This document shows positions 20,415 through 32,649 of a DNA stretch of 64,000 nt, one piece after another. The stretch's first letter is position 1. The number at the start of each line of letters is the position of its first letter. The stretch comes from Linum tenue (lineage: Eukaryota; Streptophyta; Magnoliopsida; Malpighiales; Linaceae): positions 66,985,703 through 67,049,702 of the forward strand of contig CAMGYJ010000002.1 in NCBI GenBank assembly GCA_946122785.1. Direction: 5' to 3'. The position numbers and the translations under genes were made by a program. The notes beneath the pieces were generated by a model that worked only from the letters and a program-made list of their open reading frames with translations, was not told where the DNA came from and searched no databases.

Positions 20415-23400
20415 ATGTCGGGCTCCTCTTCTTCGGATACTCCTTCTTCGTCATCGTCTTCGGCAATAAGAGCTTGGAGGACTGCCTTTCTGACTCTCCG
20501 GGACGAAACCCTAACGAGCAGCCCTAAATCGAAGTCAATAACGCAACTTCTCAATGATCTCATTTTCTCTCATTTCCGGGCTCTCATGTCTGCCGCCCCC
20601 GACCTTCCTCCTCACGAGGTACACTGCAATTTGATGCTGTTTATGTTACTGTACAAGTGCTCATTGGATAATCAATATAGAGTTTAGTCGACCACTGCAT
20701 CTTTGTAATTGCTCCTAGCACTCCATGATAGAAATGAATAAAGACAAAGTTCAATGGGGAACCTCATTACTAATTTTGAATTTTCAGGTGACCTCTGATC
20801 TGCTGTTCTTAATGGAACTGGCTGCAAGTTCTCCAGGCGGCCAAGATGTGTCACCTATCTATGTTTATGTTTCCTCTTTGGTACTCCTTCGTTTTTTACT
20901 GGCTCTATTGGCTTCTCCATTTCAGGCTTAGCATATTCAATGTTACATGGTTTGTTTGCTGCTACCCAGGTGCATGATATTTGCAAGCTTCAACGTGTGA
21001 CTCTTCAATTGAATTCTTCTTCTTGGGTTGTTGTGATCAACTGTTTCTCCGCTATGGTGCACTTCTTCCTCGGCCAAGCTGGTTCCAGACCCCAATTTTC
21101 GTTGGGGCACGCTGTGGAATGCTTGGGGACCGTAAGGTATTAGTTCTTGGTTCTTCACTCTGTCAGCTTGTGCACTCACTTGGCCTATTTTCCAATAACT
21201 TAATCTATTACTGTCTATGACTAGGTTTGGGCTTTTCTGTTTGCCAATAGTGTCTACATTTGTCTTCTTATTTATTATTTGATATGTTATGTGACTGGCG
21301 TGCTAAACTTTGAATACTTTATGCTGTTTCTTGAATCCCCAGATGTCTGGCCTCCATCTATCAGCCGAAAAGTTTGCTATCAGATGATGTCCACTTGGCA
21401 AAGTTTCTTCTCGGAGTAATTGAAAGTTATCATGCTCAGTGCCTGTTGTCAACTTGCACGAGCACCAGTGAAAATGTTGCGCTCTTCAATTGAATTCTTC
21501 TTCTTGGGTTGTTGTGATCAACTGTTTCTCCGCTATGGTGCACTTCTTCCTCGGCCAAGCTGGTTCCAGACCCCAATTTTCGTTGGGGCACGCTGTGGAA
21601 TGCTTGGGGACCGTAAGGTATTAGTTCTTGGTTCTTCACTCTGTCAGCTTGTGCACTCACTTGGCCTATTTTCCAATAACTTAATCTATTACTGTCTATG
21701 ACTAGGTTTGGGCTTTTCTGTTTGACAATAGTGTCTACATTTGTCTTCTTATTTATTATTTGATATGTTATGTGACTGGCGTGCTAAACTTTGAATACTT
21801 TATGCTGTTTCTTGAATCCCCAGATGTCTGGCCTCCATCTATCAGCCGAAAAGTTTGCTATCAGATGATGTCCACTTGGCAAAGTTTCTTCTCGGAGTAA
21901 TTGAAAGTTATCATGCTCAGTGCCTGTTGTCAACTTGCACGAGCACCAGTGAAAATGTTGCGGTCTCAACTGGCAAGAGGTTATCTAAAAGCAGTCAGTT
22001 GTGGGAAGTTCCAACAGCCGCATTTACTTTGCTCAGTGAAGCATTCACAAGAATCGGGTCTTCGTTCCCCACTTATATTTGGCAATCTGCTATGGAGGTG
22101 TGTTGCGGGCTTGACTGATTTGATGGTTTTTGGGAAAAGAGACTGATATACTTTTTTCCCTCCGATCCATAACCAGGTCATTAGGAAAGTGATGGACGTC
22201 TTACTGTCTCAGAACTTCCTTGTTGAAGGTGCTCCTGCGACAAGGTTTTTAGAATTTATCCGTCTGAACCTAATAACAATAGATGCACTTAAACACACAT
22301 TACAGTGCACAACCTTATGGCTTTGATTCTGTAATTCATGTGCACTACAAGTATGATGATGCACTTTTTTGCAGGTTTTATGCTCCGCTCCTTGGATTTC
22401 TACATCTGGTTCTTACCAATGCTAAGGGTTTTCAAAATGACCATGTATGTGAATCTTTGCTGTCAGGTTTGAGGATTATTTTCCTGATATTAGGAATGTT
22501 GTGTGCCTTACAGTATGGATACTTGTCATCCTCACAGGTTCCTGCTTTTGTGGCAACTTTGCGAATGTTCTTTACGTATGGCCTGTCACAACCCTTATAC
22601 TCCACTAATGCTGGCACACATAAGAATGCTGCTAAATTGATTTCAGAAGACACTAAGAAAGAGCGTATTCCGTATCGCCCTCCTCACCTGCGCAGAAAGG
22701 AAAATGTAAACATGAAGCAGCTTAAAGCTCAGGAATTATCTTGTTCCTCACTTCCTCTGATCAAGAGTCTTTTGCATTGGAACTTATTTCATCAGATTCA
22801 GATTGCAGTGACAGTGATGGATCTGTTAAAGATAATGATACTATTAAAAGTTCAAAAGTCAGGACTGCTGCTATAGTTTGCCTACAAGTAAGTATTTTCT
22901 GCTATCCTCTCATCAGCGCTTGTGATGAAAATGCATATGTATAATGTATTTGTCACTATGTTTGTAATTAAAAGAATGCTAATACTCTCAACATTTTGCT
23001 TGTTTCTTGGAGGATCTTTGTCTAGCTGATCCCAGATCCTTTACCACTCAGTGGACTATGATTTTGCCTACAACTGACGTACTAGAAACAAGGTAAGATC
23101 ATCACAGGATCACTTTGGTTATTTCTTGTGAGTTAATTGTTCCTTGAGTAATTGAGTGTTCATTAATGCGCAGGAAGTTTGAAGCTACTCTGTTGACTTG
23201 CTTGCTGTTTGATCCTTATTTGAAGGTATTTACTGGGTTGTTTATTGGACTTGGATTGTTTTCCAGCAGAGATGAAACATGCTGGCCCTGCTTCCAATTC
23301 TTAGAATCTTGATTTGCCTAATTCTTCTTAAAATTAGGATTAAGGTGTGATGATCGACTTCCTTTACTGTTGGTATGATAATTGATACAGGTACGGATGG

Positions 23401-23739
23401 CATCCGCATCCACTCTGGCAGTCATGCTGGATGGCCCTTCATCAGTTTTCCTGCAGGTAGCTGAGTACAAAGAGTCCAGCAAGAGGGGGCCGTTTATGGC
23501 CCTGTCAAGCTCACTTGGACTTATACTTATGCAACTTCATACTGGTAACAGAGAGAATTCTGTCGTGGTTGAGTTACATTTGTGCTGACTGTGATTTTTG
23601 ACATTTGTTGCTTGCTGCTTACATGCTTCGTTCTGGTTTGCTGTGTTTCAGGCTTGCTGTACTCAATCCAGCAAGAAACTCATAGTAGATTGCTAGCATC
23701 CCTGTTGAAGATTCTTGTGCTTTTAATATCAGCCACACC
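20415..23739 (+). pseudogene. HEAT repeat-containing protein 6 (HEATR6)-like, 5' part only, broken
   Basis: Exons by homology: 20415-20618, 20788-20880, 20970-21136, 21824-22097, 22177-22244, 22375-22444, 22538-22887, 23013-23092, 23174-23225, 23391-23544, 23652-23739. Landmarks are AIRAWRTAFLTLRDETLTSS, PDLPPHEVTSDLLFLMEL, RIPYRPPHLRRKEN, SSDSDCSDSDGSVKDND, LLFDPYLKVRMASASTLAVM, FLQVAEYKESSKRG. Plant homologues, as I recall them, continue for several hundred more residues after the 'ISATPY' point; here nothing matching follows donor 23740. Exon 7 is frame-shifted: reading passes from frame KAQELS to SSDQESFALELISSD near 22738, one base short or two extra. A 481-bp tandem duplication disrupts the exon 3-4 interval. 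The start is the ATG at 20415. It lies wholly inside Helitron 1 in the same orientation, so it is best read as a captured fragment. Confidence 0.85.
21001..21962 (+). repeat. 481-bp perfect-looking tandem duplication in the HEATR6-like fragment
   Basis: 21001-21481 and 21482-21962 are adjacent copies. One difference was noticed (TTGCCAATAG at about 21240 against TTGACAATAG in copy 2). The unit contains most of exon 3, its donor, the intron, the exon 4 acceptor and the first part of exon 4. At the join, exon 4 of copy 1 runs into exon 3 of copy 2 and meets a TGA. Confidence 0.95.
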
Positions 23740-26700
23740 GTATGTATTCTGTAGCTCACAAGCTTAGCGTATTTTCATCCATTTTATTTACTATATTTTA
23801 GTAGCTTCGTAAGATTACATTCAACCTGGGAGAATTTAATTCCGGTTATGGTTTTGGAGTCAAGCTTACTTCTTGCTGGTTACTTGTGTCTCTCTTACAA
23901 GAGGAACTCATGTAAAGCTTGGCCAGAGAGATAGATGGAGAGAAGCTTTAATTTCAAGTTTGAAATTGAAACATGATTTTTCTTGACGGGCCTGTTTTCC
24001 TGATGGACTCATTGAAGAAGGTAAAGAAATTGAACCAGGGAGATGGGTTGTGGATTCCTGGACTTGGTCAGTTGGAATTGCCATCAAAGAATTAGTACAG
24101 TATAGGAATTGCTCAAGTGAAGGAAGCCTTCTCCTCGGTGAGTCCTTTAATAGTGACAACATTGTGGATTTAGTTTTTGGTTATTGTCTCCATTTAACTC
24201 TATGACTGATGAACCAGCCTGTAATCCACCTTTGGAGATACATAGTGACCACGGAGAGCACTTGAGTGGTTCTTGCTACTGGTTTCAGCTGCCATTTTAG
24301 TTTAGGTGTATATGTTCTTAGATAAGTTATCCCTAAGTATCTTCTAAAAGGGATAGAAACAATAGAAGCTATCTCACTTTGTTTGGGTTTGAAAGCGGAC
24401 TCTGCAGACAGTTACTTTCTACAGATTGCATTGTATGATCTCATTCTTTTTCTTACTCATGACTTCAGTCTCATTGCAGTTGCCTCCCAGAAACATGATC
24501 TGAAGGAGATGGGCAAAGGTAAGTGAGAATTAGGCTCAGAGACTGAAGTATCATCAAGTGGAGAACAAAATGATAGGAACATCGAGGAGTTGTTAAGAGT
24601 AGGTGCATCATTTTTCCATTTGGTTTGCTTAGTCTATTTCCAGAATTCTAGATCTCATTAATGGTAAGATTCTTTGTGAACCAGCTTGAGTTGTGTTCAA
24701 CTAATTATTTGTTCTTTTTGCAATTCTTTTCATTAAAGGCAGACCATGACGTTGTATGTTGTGTTTCAGTATGGTCTCTGTAATCTTTGTTTCCATCTCA
24801 CAGTACACACATGAATGTTAGGTTACGTTGAATGTTAAGTTCAGTCGGGTTTACGTCGTTTATAAATTTATTTATTTTTTACTTCATATTAGCTGGTTTC
24901 TCCTGTCTACATAGGATCTCTCTATGTGTGGTTGGTTTAATCCTTACTTGAATCCTACTGCCACATGAGAGCTGAGTTTGGGGTTTGATGGGAAGGAAGA
25001 TTAGAAGAGTACACCAGGATCCTTAACTCTCTTAAAATCAGTGGGAGAGGTTAAGTCAGCAACTAAATTGCTTCAAAATCTTGGTTTGCTTTGTTTTGGT
25101 TTCAGCTGGTGATATAAGAATACTGAACTGAATGCCCTGAGTTACATTTGAGTGCCACTTAGTAGATTTGTTGTTTATTTGGCCTCACTGGATACTCTTT
25201 TATGTTTCTAGCAATCAGTTTGGTTACTATGCAAGTTTACTTGCAATGCTGATGGTTATAGTTTCCCTGTTGAGCAAACGAGTTATATTGGGGGATTTGA
25301 AGTTGCATATCAAAGCCTGCTGCATTGAAAAATCCATCTATTCTACTTTCTGTCTTTAGATTTCCATATGCAATTGCTTGCTTCTACAGCTATCTAAAGT
25401 CTTTTCAGTCGTTCTTCATTTCAGCCAACCTGCCTCTATATGATGTTCTTTTACTGCTTTACTAATGGAATTGCCTTCACAAGGATACTTCTATTTTTTG
25501 GGACTATACTGACTACTCATGTCAACCGGTTAATTTCTTCAATTCTTAGGATCCTTCTCTGTGAATTAATTGGTTCCTACAAGGCCACAACTAGATACTT
25601 CCTATAATTATGTTTACGCTTTTTAACTCTTTGTGGGATATCTAGATTTTAATTAAAAGGCTTTGGATAATGCATTTCAGTAGCCATGCCTGTATCTTTA
25701 AATTTGATTATGCCTTTTTTTGGATACTTTGGTGATTATGCTTGGTGTTAGTGATCTCCTCTCTCTATTTCTTCTGTTTTTTATTTAGGTTTCTTCTCTT
25801 TGCGTAGAGGGGTTAGAGGTTTGTCTAGGAATTAAAAAAAAAACCTTTCTGTTTTTGTAGCAGGGGATGCTAGAAGAGAAAGATAACCCTGTTTCAAATC
25901 TTAATCATAGCCTAAAGGAGTTTAGAGGTTTGCCATTGATTTTGGGTCGACTTCTTTGAGTTTTTTATGGAAGATTCGGAGTTCAAATTGCATGTGAGTT
26001 TATATGTTTGATGTCATGTGTGATTAGGGTTCCGTGCTTTTTCTGCGTTCAAGCTCTCAAGTGGAATTTAAGTGGTTTATACATGTTGTAGATTTTATAG
26101 CAGCTATTTATTTGTAGATACAGTTTTGTCAGTCAACAAAAGTGTGTTCAAACAGGCCAAAACCTTAAAGTACGTGTCTATACTAAATAGCAATTAACAT
26201 CCTTGCTAACTAAATATCTCTCCCTTATGATGTTAAGTTTCTTCTCTTTTTGTTTTCAATCTTTGATTCTTTCTATGGTTTTAGTTTATACTCCCTTAAA
26301 TTTTTCCACACCTCTGCCTGCAGCTGAAATAGAGGGTGAGATGTACAGGAATCTTGGTTGTGAGGGGTGAGTGAGCCTATGCAGGATGCAAACCATTGGT
26401 ACAGGGGACGAGGATGCCAACAAAGAGTGATCAAGAAGCTGAATGAAGTTTTAAGGGAGGAAGCAAGGAACCATTTGAGAAGGGCGCGATGACTTACAAA
26501 GTATTTCTTTATGGTTGCGAGGTGAATTCTCCATAACTCTTTTTAGTTTTCCAGACCGGGTCTTTCTGTGTTTGGTTCTAGATGGAAAAGTGTTAAAAGT
26601 CTTAATGCAACAACTTTGAAGTTCTATGTTTGCTGGTGGTCTAGGTGAATCAGATTTCTCTCTTGGAACTGACTTTTGTTGAGCTTATAAATTTTGTGCT

Positions 26701-28513
26701 TCCTCTTACTTATAAAACCTAGGATGTTGATTAGGACAGAAGAGTCTGTTTGTAACATACTAACAATTTCATATGAATCCTTTTTGTTCTAAAAAATGTG
26801 CAGCTCCAGGAAAAGCTCCTCCAAGTTGCCATCCCAGAATCCAAATGCTGGGTGCGAGCTTACAGATCTGACTCCTTTCAGAATGAGATGACACAGATAA
26901 AGGGAAGGAGGTATAAAGAGATTTATGTAAAGTGAAATGGAAAAGAAGGTGAGGATGAGTTATTTTATGTATATAAGCCTCAATTCGCATATGTAAAAGG
27001 AGTGGTTGCATCGATCATAACAAAACTATTTAGTTATTTCAGAGTTTCACAACTTGAGCCTGATTTCTCTTTTCTTTAGCCTTGAAGTTCGCTCAAGATT
27101 TAACAATATAACTTGGTTATAGGTGTTTTTGATTTATTAGAATAATGAGAGCAGAAAAGTGAGTGAGACTAAAGTTTACTTATATTTAGTGTTGTCTTTT
27201 TGCAGTGATTGAAGTTTACAACACTGCAAAACTGACGGAGGTAAGACTTTTTACAACATTGATTCACAGTACTTTGTTAAATGATGTTTTGGACTTTTTT
27301 TCTCGATGGTAAGTAAGGGTTTCAGCTCCAATTGTTCTCGGAGTGGGTATATAATCATTGACATTCATTTACACGTACATGTGAGAGTGAGTATATAATA
27401 CTCAATCACATGCTCATGAAATGTGCTGCAGTAGCTGTTATTTTTGCTAATTTATCTTTATTATTACCAGGGTTCCAGTTTTGAGATATCCTGAATGAAA
27501 AATTACATCTCCTAAGACATGGTCAGAGGTATGGTATCACTTTATTGGCCTATCAACTTGACCGTTTGAGAACTAGATTTTGATTCACATGTTAGCGACC
27601 ATCAACTTCGTTTTCAACTTTGTTGGTTGTTCTGTTGCAGGAGTTAGGCAACTCCATTGCCTTCTTGAAGTGTTCTTAGGATATCATATAGACATGAATG
27701 ATCGAGATTGAAATGAGTTTTTTTTAGCAATGTTAGATGGTGTTAGCATGCTTGTGATGGGGAGATTGTTAGAGGTTTCAATGATGCATTATTTTACCTG
27801 TTCTAAACTGACCTCATTCTAAATTTAGCTAGCAGTCTTTCTTTCACGAAGCAGTAGTGGAAATCAAATTCGAATATAGCTTATGAGTGTTCTTTTCTCA
27901 TGAGGAAGGGGACGATACAAAAGAAGAAGCCAAAGAAGAAAGAATGACAAGCCATTGAATGGCGAACAGGAGCAAGGAAACAGTGAGGATTCAATGGGGA
28001 AACTCAAATTCCATGGATTTGAGTACTCTTTAGACTGCTACAATTTCATATTTTCCTGTTTACAGATAATTTATATTATGTGTTTTTTTAAGAAATATTT
28101 AGTCTTTGGAATCTGGTTTGTGTAGAGTTGAAGTCTGAGTTGACAATGGTTTCCTTCTTTCATTTGGGAAGGATTATCTTTTGGTCTTACTTTTACAATA
28201 TTTGTTTAGTTTGTTTTGTCGATTTCATTGACTCTACATTTTATTCACAATACCCATGTTACTTTTGTGATATAGCTTGCGAGTAGAGCTCGATTTGGAT
28301 ATTACATTTTTTATTAGCTTATCGTTTCATAGCAAAACATGAATGAATTATTGCTCAGCCACGTAACCATCTTTCCAGTGCAATTTCCTTGCAACTTACA
28401 CTAGATTATTACCATCTGTGTCCAACATTTGTTATCAAATTGGAATATATGGATGCAACTGATAAGTTTACACATAAGAACATGTAGTTAAATTTGTTGG
28501 CAAACTTACAAAT
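23740..28513 (+). other. Helitron 1 interior without a definable gene; isolated exon-like islands
   Basis: Mostly non-coding. Exon-like islands with good splice sites are 24480-24518 (acceptor CATTGCAG, VASQKHDLKEMGK, donor GGTAAGTG) and 26324-26366 (acceptor CTGCAG, EIEGEMYRNLGCEG, donor GGTGAGTG). A possible third starts at about 26804 (LQEKLLQVAIPESKCWVRAY, no clear donor). These may be pieces of one or more captured genes. I do not recognise the protein. Confidence 0.3.
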
Positions 28514-28539
28514 CCCGCCGCGGAGCGCGGTTTCCATAG
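28514..28539 (+). other. Helitron 1 3' terminus: hairpin and decayed CTAG
   Basis: CCCGCCGCGGAGCGCGG can fold as a GC stem with a short loop. It is followed after 3 bases by CCATAG and then T. Compared with 35344-35373 the final CTAG has lost bases. Confidence 0.65.
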
Positions 28540-28654
28540 TTATTATTATTTTATCTCTATAAAAGAACAAATAACCAAGTTACTATTGCATATTGTCCTG
28601 TCACAAGGGTTTTTTTTTGTAATTAACCAAAGTTTGTGGTGCCTTTTTTGCAGT

Positions 28655-29300
28655 AAGGTTTTAATTAATTCTTTTATGACAATTGAATCCAGATTGAACC
28701 CAAATAAATTGATGTTCGATCAACTTTGACCCGGTTAAAGCGAGCTTAACCCGATGTTGACGAATTTTGCATCAACAATGAGTTTTTCACGCTTAAATTT
28801 CTTAAATTAACCAAAACTTGAAAGAGTTCTTTACATTAAGGTTCTAATTAATTAACGTATGACAATTGAATCCATATTGAACCCAAATCAATCGGTATTC
28901 GACCTACATCGACCCGGTTAAAGCAAGTTGAATCCGGTGTTGACGAATTTTGGCTCAACGAGTTTTGCAAGCTTAAGTCGATGTCCATTTCTTTCGACCT
29001 AATGTCGAACTGGTTAAAGCGAGTTGAACCCTGTGTTACCGAATTGTATTCGACTGTATTCAGCACGGGTTTGATTGGTCTTTGCTTGCAAATTTTTCGT
29101 TGTGTCGACCTTGCAAATGTTTTGGGTTTCTGTTTTTGGATTTTGTGGCGAGTTTTATCATCATTCCCTCGACCCAGTTAAAGCGAGTTGAACCCGATGT
29201 TGCGAATTTGTTGCTAACCACAGAGCCTTTTTTGTAGGTTCTAATTAATTAACTTATAACAATTGAACTCGAATTGATCCCATAATCAGACTACACTAAC
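28655..29300 (+). repeat. Diverged tandem repeats with ACCCGGTTAAAGCGAG core
   Basis: A 41-bp core of the type GACCCGGTTAAAGCGAG..GAACCCG.TGTTGACGAATTTT occurs at about 28728, 28911, 29007 and 29171. A second word, CTAATTAATTAACNTATNACA, occurs upstream of it at about 28662, 28843 and 29240. The full unit is about 180 bp, with internal deletions. Confidence 0.7.
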
Positions 29301-29716
29301 CATTTCCGCCACATTTCCTCGACAGAGTCTTCACGACCATGGTTTTACTTAGGATGTGCATTTTGTTCTAATACAGCAAGGGAGTTTCCAGGTACTGCTG
29401 ATTTTTGGTGTGAAGAGAATGGCCAATTGATACCTCAGGAAACCCAAAATTGGTCAGTTTAGCATCAAACAGTTTTTTCCCATTACGAGTTCCAAAATCA
29501 GTTAAACCCTTAATTTCTGACACATTTTTCCAGCTACAAAATCCATTTAGCGGTGGGGGACATTACTGGTTCCGCATGATTCATTATGCTTGGGAAAACC
29601 GCTGAATATTTGCTTCATCATCAGTTTTCCTCTCTGTTTCAGTTTCATTATAGTCTCTGTTTCGCTCTCTCTTGCTGATTTTGTATTGGTTTCTTTGTTC
29701 TCTTTGTTTATCACAG

Positions 29717-32649
29717 CCGGCAGATTTGAGAGGTTCAGTGATGGTGTGGAGAAGAAGCTAATCTCCAGGATTCCTATGATAATCGGTGTTTTGCGTGACG
29801 GTTTGGAGAAAAATCCGATCTCCAGGTTCCGTACTACAATTGGATTTCAGGTGACGGTTCTTTCTGGGATTAGTTTGTTAACTCTGTTTTCTTCCTTTCA
29901 TGGTTTCGTTCTCATTCTTTCTTCTTTTGGAGGGTTTCTTCGTCCCCTTTCCGAGGAGGTTGGGTCACCGAGGTATATTACAAGGATTCCGATGGTAATT
30001 GATGTTCTGCCGTGCCTTATCCGTAACCTTATGAACGAGCAAAAGCGAGCGATGGGTGGCCGATATGTCAACGGAGTTTTTGTCAACTTCCTATTCCACT
30101 GCAGGTTCCTTATTCTATATAGAAATTGACAGGTTTTTCTTTAAACTTTGCATCTAACTTTATTTAACCTCTGTGTATTTTTAATCAAAGTGGTTTTGCG
30201 TTGTTCTTTTTTTGTTTTCCATCCTCAGTCGTGTTTGGTTGCCTGGGATTGCTATCTGCTCTGATCTCCTTTCTTGCTGTCATTGTTTGTGTATGTACTG
30301 GTGATAAAGTATTTTCATGAATAGTTATGGTTAGAGTATTATTATTGGATTCCTTTTAGAATCCAGTGAAAATTATTGTTGTCGGTGTGATATTTTCCTT
30401 TTTTCGTCAAAGCACGAGACATGATTCTACATTGCCTATTTCGTACAAGTCAATGCACTTCACCAACTAACGCAGCTCAAACCAATGGATTGAAGTTTAC
30501 CTTCAATATCCTTTTTTAGGTCCCATGTCTGCACCAGTAATACTCCCACTGAAATCCAAATAATTAGCTCACTCAACAATTGAATAATGCTGGGTTGTGA
30601 TTAATGATGTTGTTGTTGGTTTTTGTATGTTTTTTATCTTCCGCGTACTGTTTATTTATTACTCGTGAACAAGCGCCGCTGGTATTGAGTCAGAGTCAGA
30701 CACTGCACCATGTTGCCATTTTTGTAGCCTGAACCTGTTTTCAATCATTGCCAGTTATATGTTTTGATCTCGTGTGTCAATCAACTGAAGGCTGCAGTTT
30801 TTGCCACTGAGCGAAGAAAGTGTTGGAAACCACACTTGCAACAGTGTTTATTCAGAAGCTTTCGAAGAACTAGAAGCCACCACTTGGTCCTTCTATCACC
30901 AATGCAAGGTATTTCCTTTTCTGATATGTTGTATTTAGTCCCAAATGGGCTAGCTTCCCTTGACAAATTTTGTCAGTCATGCATAAATAACAGAAGCCTT
31001 TAATTAAGTGTTATTGTTTTCACTTAATTACAAGATTCTTGAAGATGTGATGTTGCTGGATGGAATAGGTGACAACGAAGGCCGTCCTCTGTTCAACGTA
31101 CATGCAATGTAAGTACCTGGTGAATGGGATCCATTTTTGATTTTACAATTTGTTTCGCGGATATTGTAGTTTTTGACAAAATCCTGAAAGTAAATACTGT
31201 TAGAATCCCAACCCACTAAATTGGTTGTCTATGTCATCTTCACAATTTAAAGTTTAATTGAATTCTCATTCAAGCCAGCTTACATGGTAGTTCTGTGAGT
31301 CAAACATCCGAGTGTCAAACGACAATACTTAAGATGTTATATGACGAAAATAGAGCCAGTGAGGTTAATAGAAAATTCATTTAGCTTTTTCTGGAGTTCA
31401 TGCAGCCTAACACAACTTCCTCTTACAATGAACATTAAAACAGTACAATTTCAGTCGAAAGTATAGAAGGAAACAACGTCTAGCCAGAGTAAAAATTACA
31501 TAGCTTGCCTCTGCATTCACATGACTATTGACTGGGATATTTTTATCTTGGCTCAACTGACTTAGGCTTTTACCCATTGTAAGGATTTCATTTTACTTAC
31601 TCATTTGCTACTTTCACCGCCTGCAATCTGCATAGTAGGATGTCATTTGTGGTTTATAATGGTCCCTAACATTATAGATTTTATGGTTTGGTTTTGTTTG
31701 TGCCTATAGTTTTATGGTTGCCCATATGCTTTGCTCTACAGTTTGTAGCCGGTCTGTTCTGATGTGGCACCAAGGGTACATGGAACTGTGGATTAGGAGG
31801 TATAGCGATGCACAACTCAACTTGCGTGTGCGTTGCTTCATTATGATTAATTGAGGTTTGTTCTTCTGTAACTTCTTCTTTTATTCCCTTTACATGTTCT
31901 GTTCTCTAATGTGGTCTCGGTTCTTTTCCCCCCTTTTTGCCAGAGCTTTGCTGTACAAATAGGGAATGAATTGCATATGCAATTGAGAGGACTAGAGTTG
32001 AATATTGTTATTCTAGGATGAGGAGGAGAAGGTCATGTTACAGCCAGGTATTTGTTTTCCTATAACGGTCTGAAACTTTGGTTCCTACAAACCCAGTTTT
32101 AAGTTTTCATGATGTGAAATAATTTGAATGATCTTTAGCAAGCAACCATGTGGAAAAAAATGAATAAATTTACCATAGTTACTAGATAATTGGTGAAGTT
32201 TAATCAAGCGATAAATGCCAGATTGCCTGCTCTCAATTCCCAAAGAGTTGTTGAGTTAGTAAATAATTCATATATTCAATTGTGTTAATTTTATTGTTTT
32301 CATGTACCTTATATGTAATTTATAAAGGGTGTTTGCAGCCATTAACTAATTGGTATGTTTTCAAAATGATTTACTCCTCAAACCAACAGTTAGGTGGCCT
32401 GACAATTCTATGTGTTCAAATTCACTCTCCTTTCCTTTAGCTATGGACTCTGCTGGTGTTTCATTTCAGAATTTCAGTTATGGCGTGGAGAAGAATTCCA
32501 ATTTCGTTTTTATTCTCATTTCCACTCTCTCTTTCTGATTTTGTATGAGTGTTTATGTTCTCTTCCTTCGAGATGGGTGCCTATTTTAATCACAAATGCC
32601 GGATTTGTGAGGTTCAGTGGCAGTGTGGAGAAGAAACTAATCTCCAGTT
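29717..32649 (+). repeat. Pair of related segments 2.9 kb apart in Helitron 2
   Basis: GAGGTTCAGTGATGGTGTGG...CTAATCTCCAGG at 29730-29771 reappears at about 32608-32649, and both are preceded by a 'ctctctcttgctgattttgtat' like stretch. A shorter, weaker copy lies at 29800-29830. This is internal duplication within the element. The frames across it (179 and 89 codons) are hydrophobic and start poorly, and I do not consider them genes. Confidence 0.55.
30798..31108 (+). pseudogene. Two-exon fragment of an unidentified captured gene
   Basis: Exon a (30798-30908) follows acceptor GGCTGCAG and encodes FLPLSEESVGNHTCNSVY plus SEAFEELEATTWSFYHQCK before donor GGTATT. Exon b (31035-31108) follows TTACAAG and encodes ILEDVMLLDGIGDNEGRP, then LFNVHA, before donor GTAAGT. 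The two join in phase 0 without a stop, and codon content is protein-like, unlike the surroundings. I do not recognise the family. No start or stop codon belongs to the fragment, so it is a captured internal piece. Confidence 0.5.

Larger units (their letters stand above)
19293..28539 (+). mobile_element. Helitron 1, non-autonomous, carrying a HEATR6-like gene piece
   Basis: The 5' end TCTCTTTAAAAGAACAAG follows an A, as Helitrons insert between A and T. The 3' end has the hairpin CCCGCCGCGGAGCGCGG (28514-28530) and then TTTCCATAG|T, a decayed version of the CTAG|T end of Helitron 2. Both ends match those of Helitron 2 (28554-35373), so the two define one family. No Rep/helicase coding was seen. 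The interior holds exons 1-11 of a HEATR6-like gene (20415-23739), further exon-like islands, and low-complexity sequence at 19377-20110 (GAAGAAG runs and a CTCCGACATCGGCGA doublet). Boundaries are seen; the Helitron call follows from known end structure. Confidence 0.75.

Noticed and set aside
29590..30129. 179-codon frame in Helitron 2
   Set aside because: No proper ATG near its start, very hydrophobic, and overlaps internally duplicated non-coding segments.
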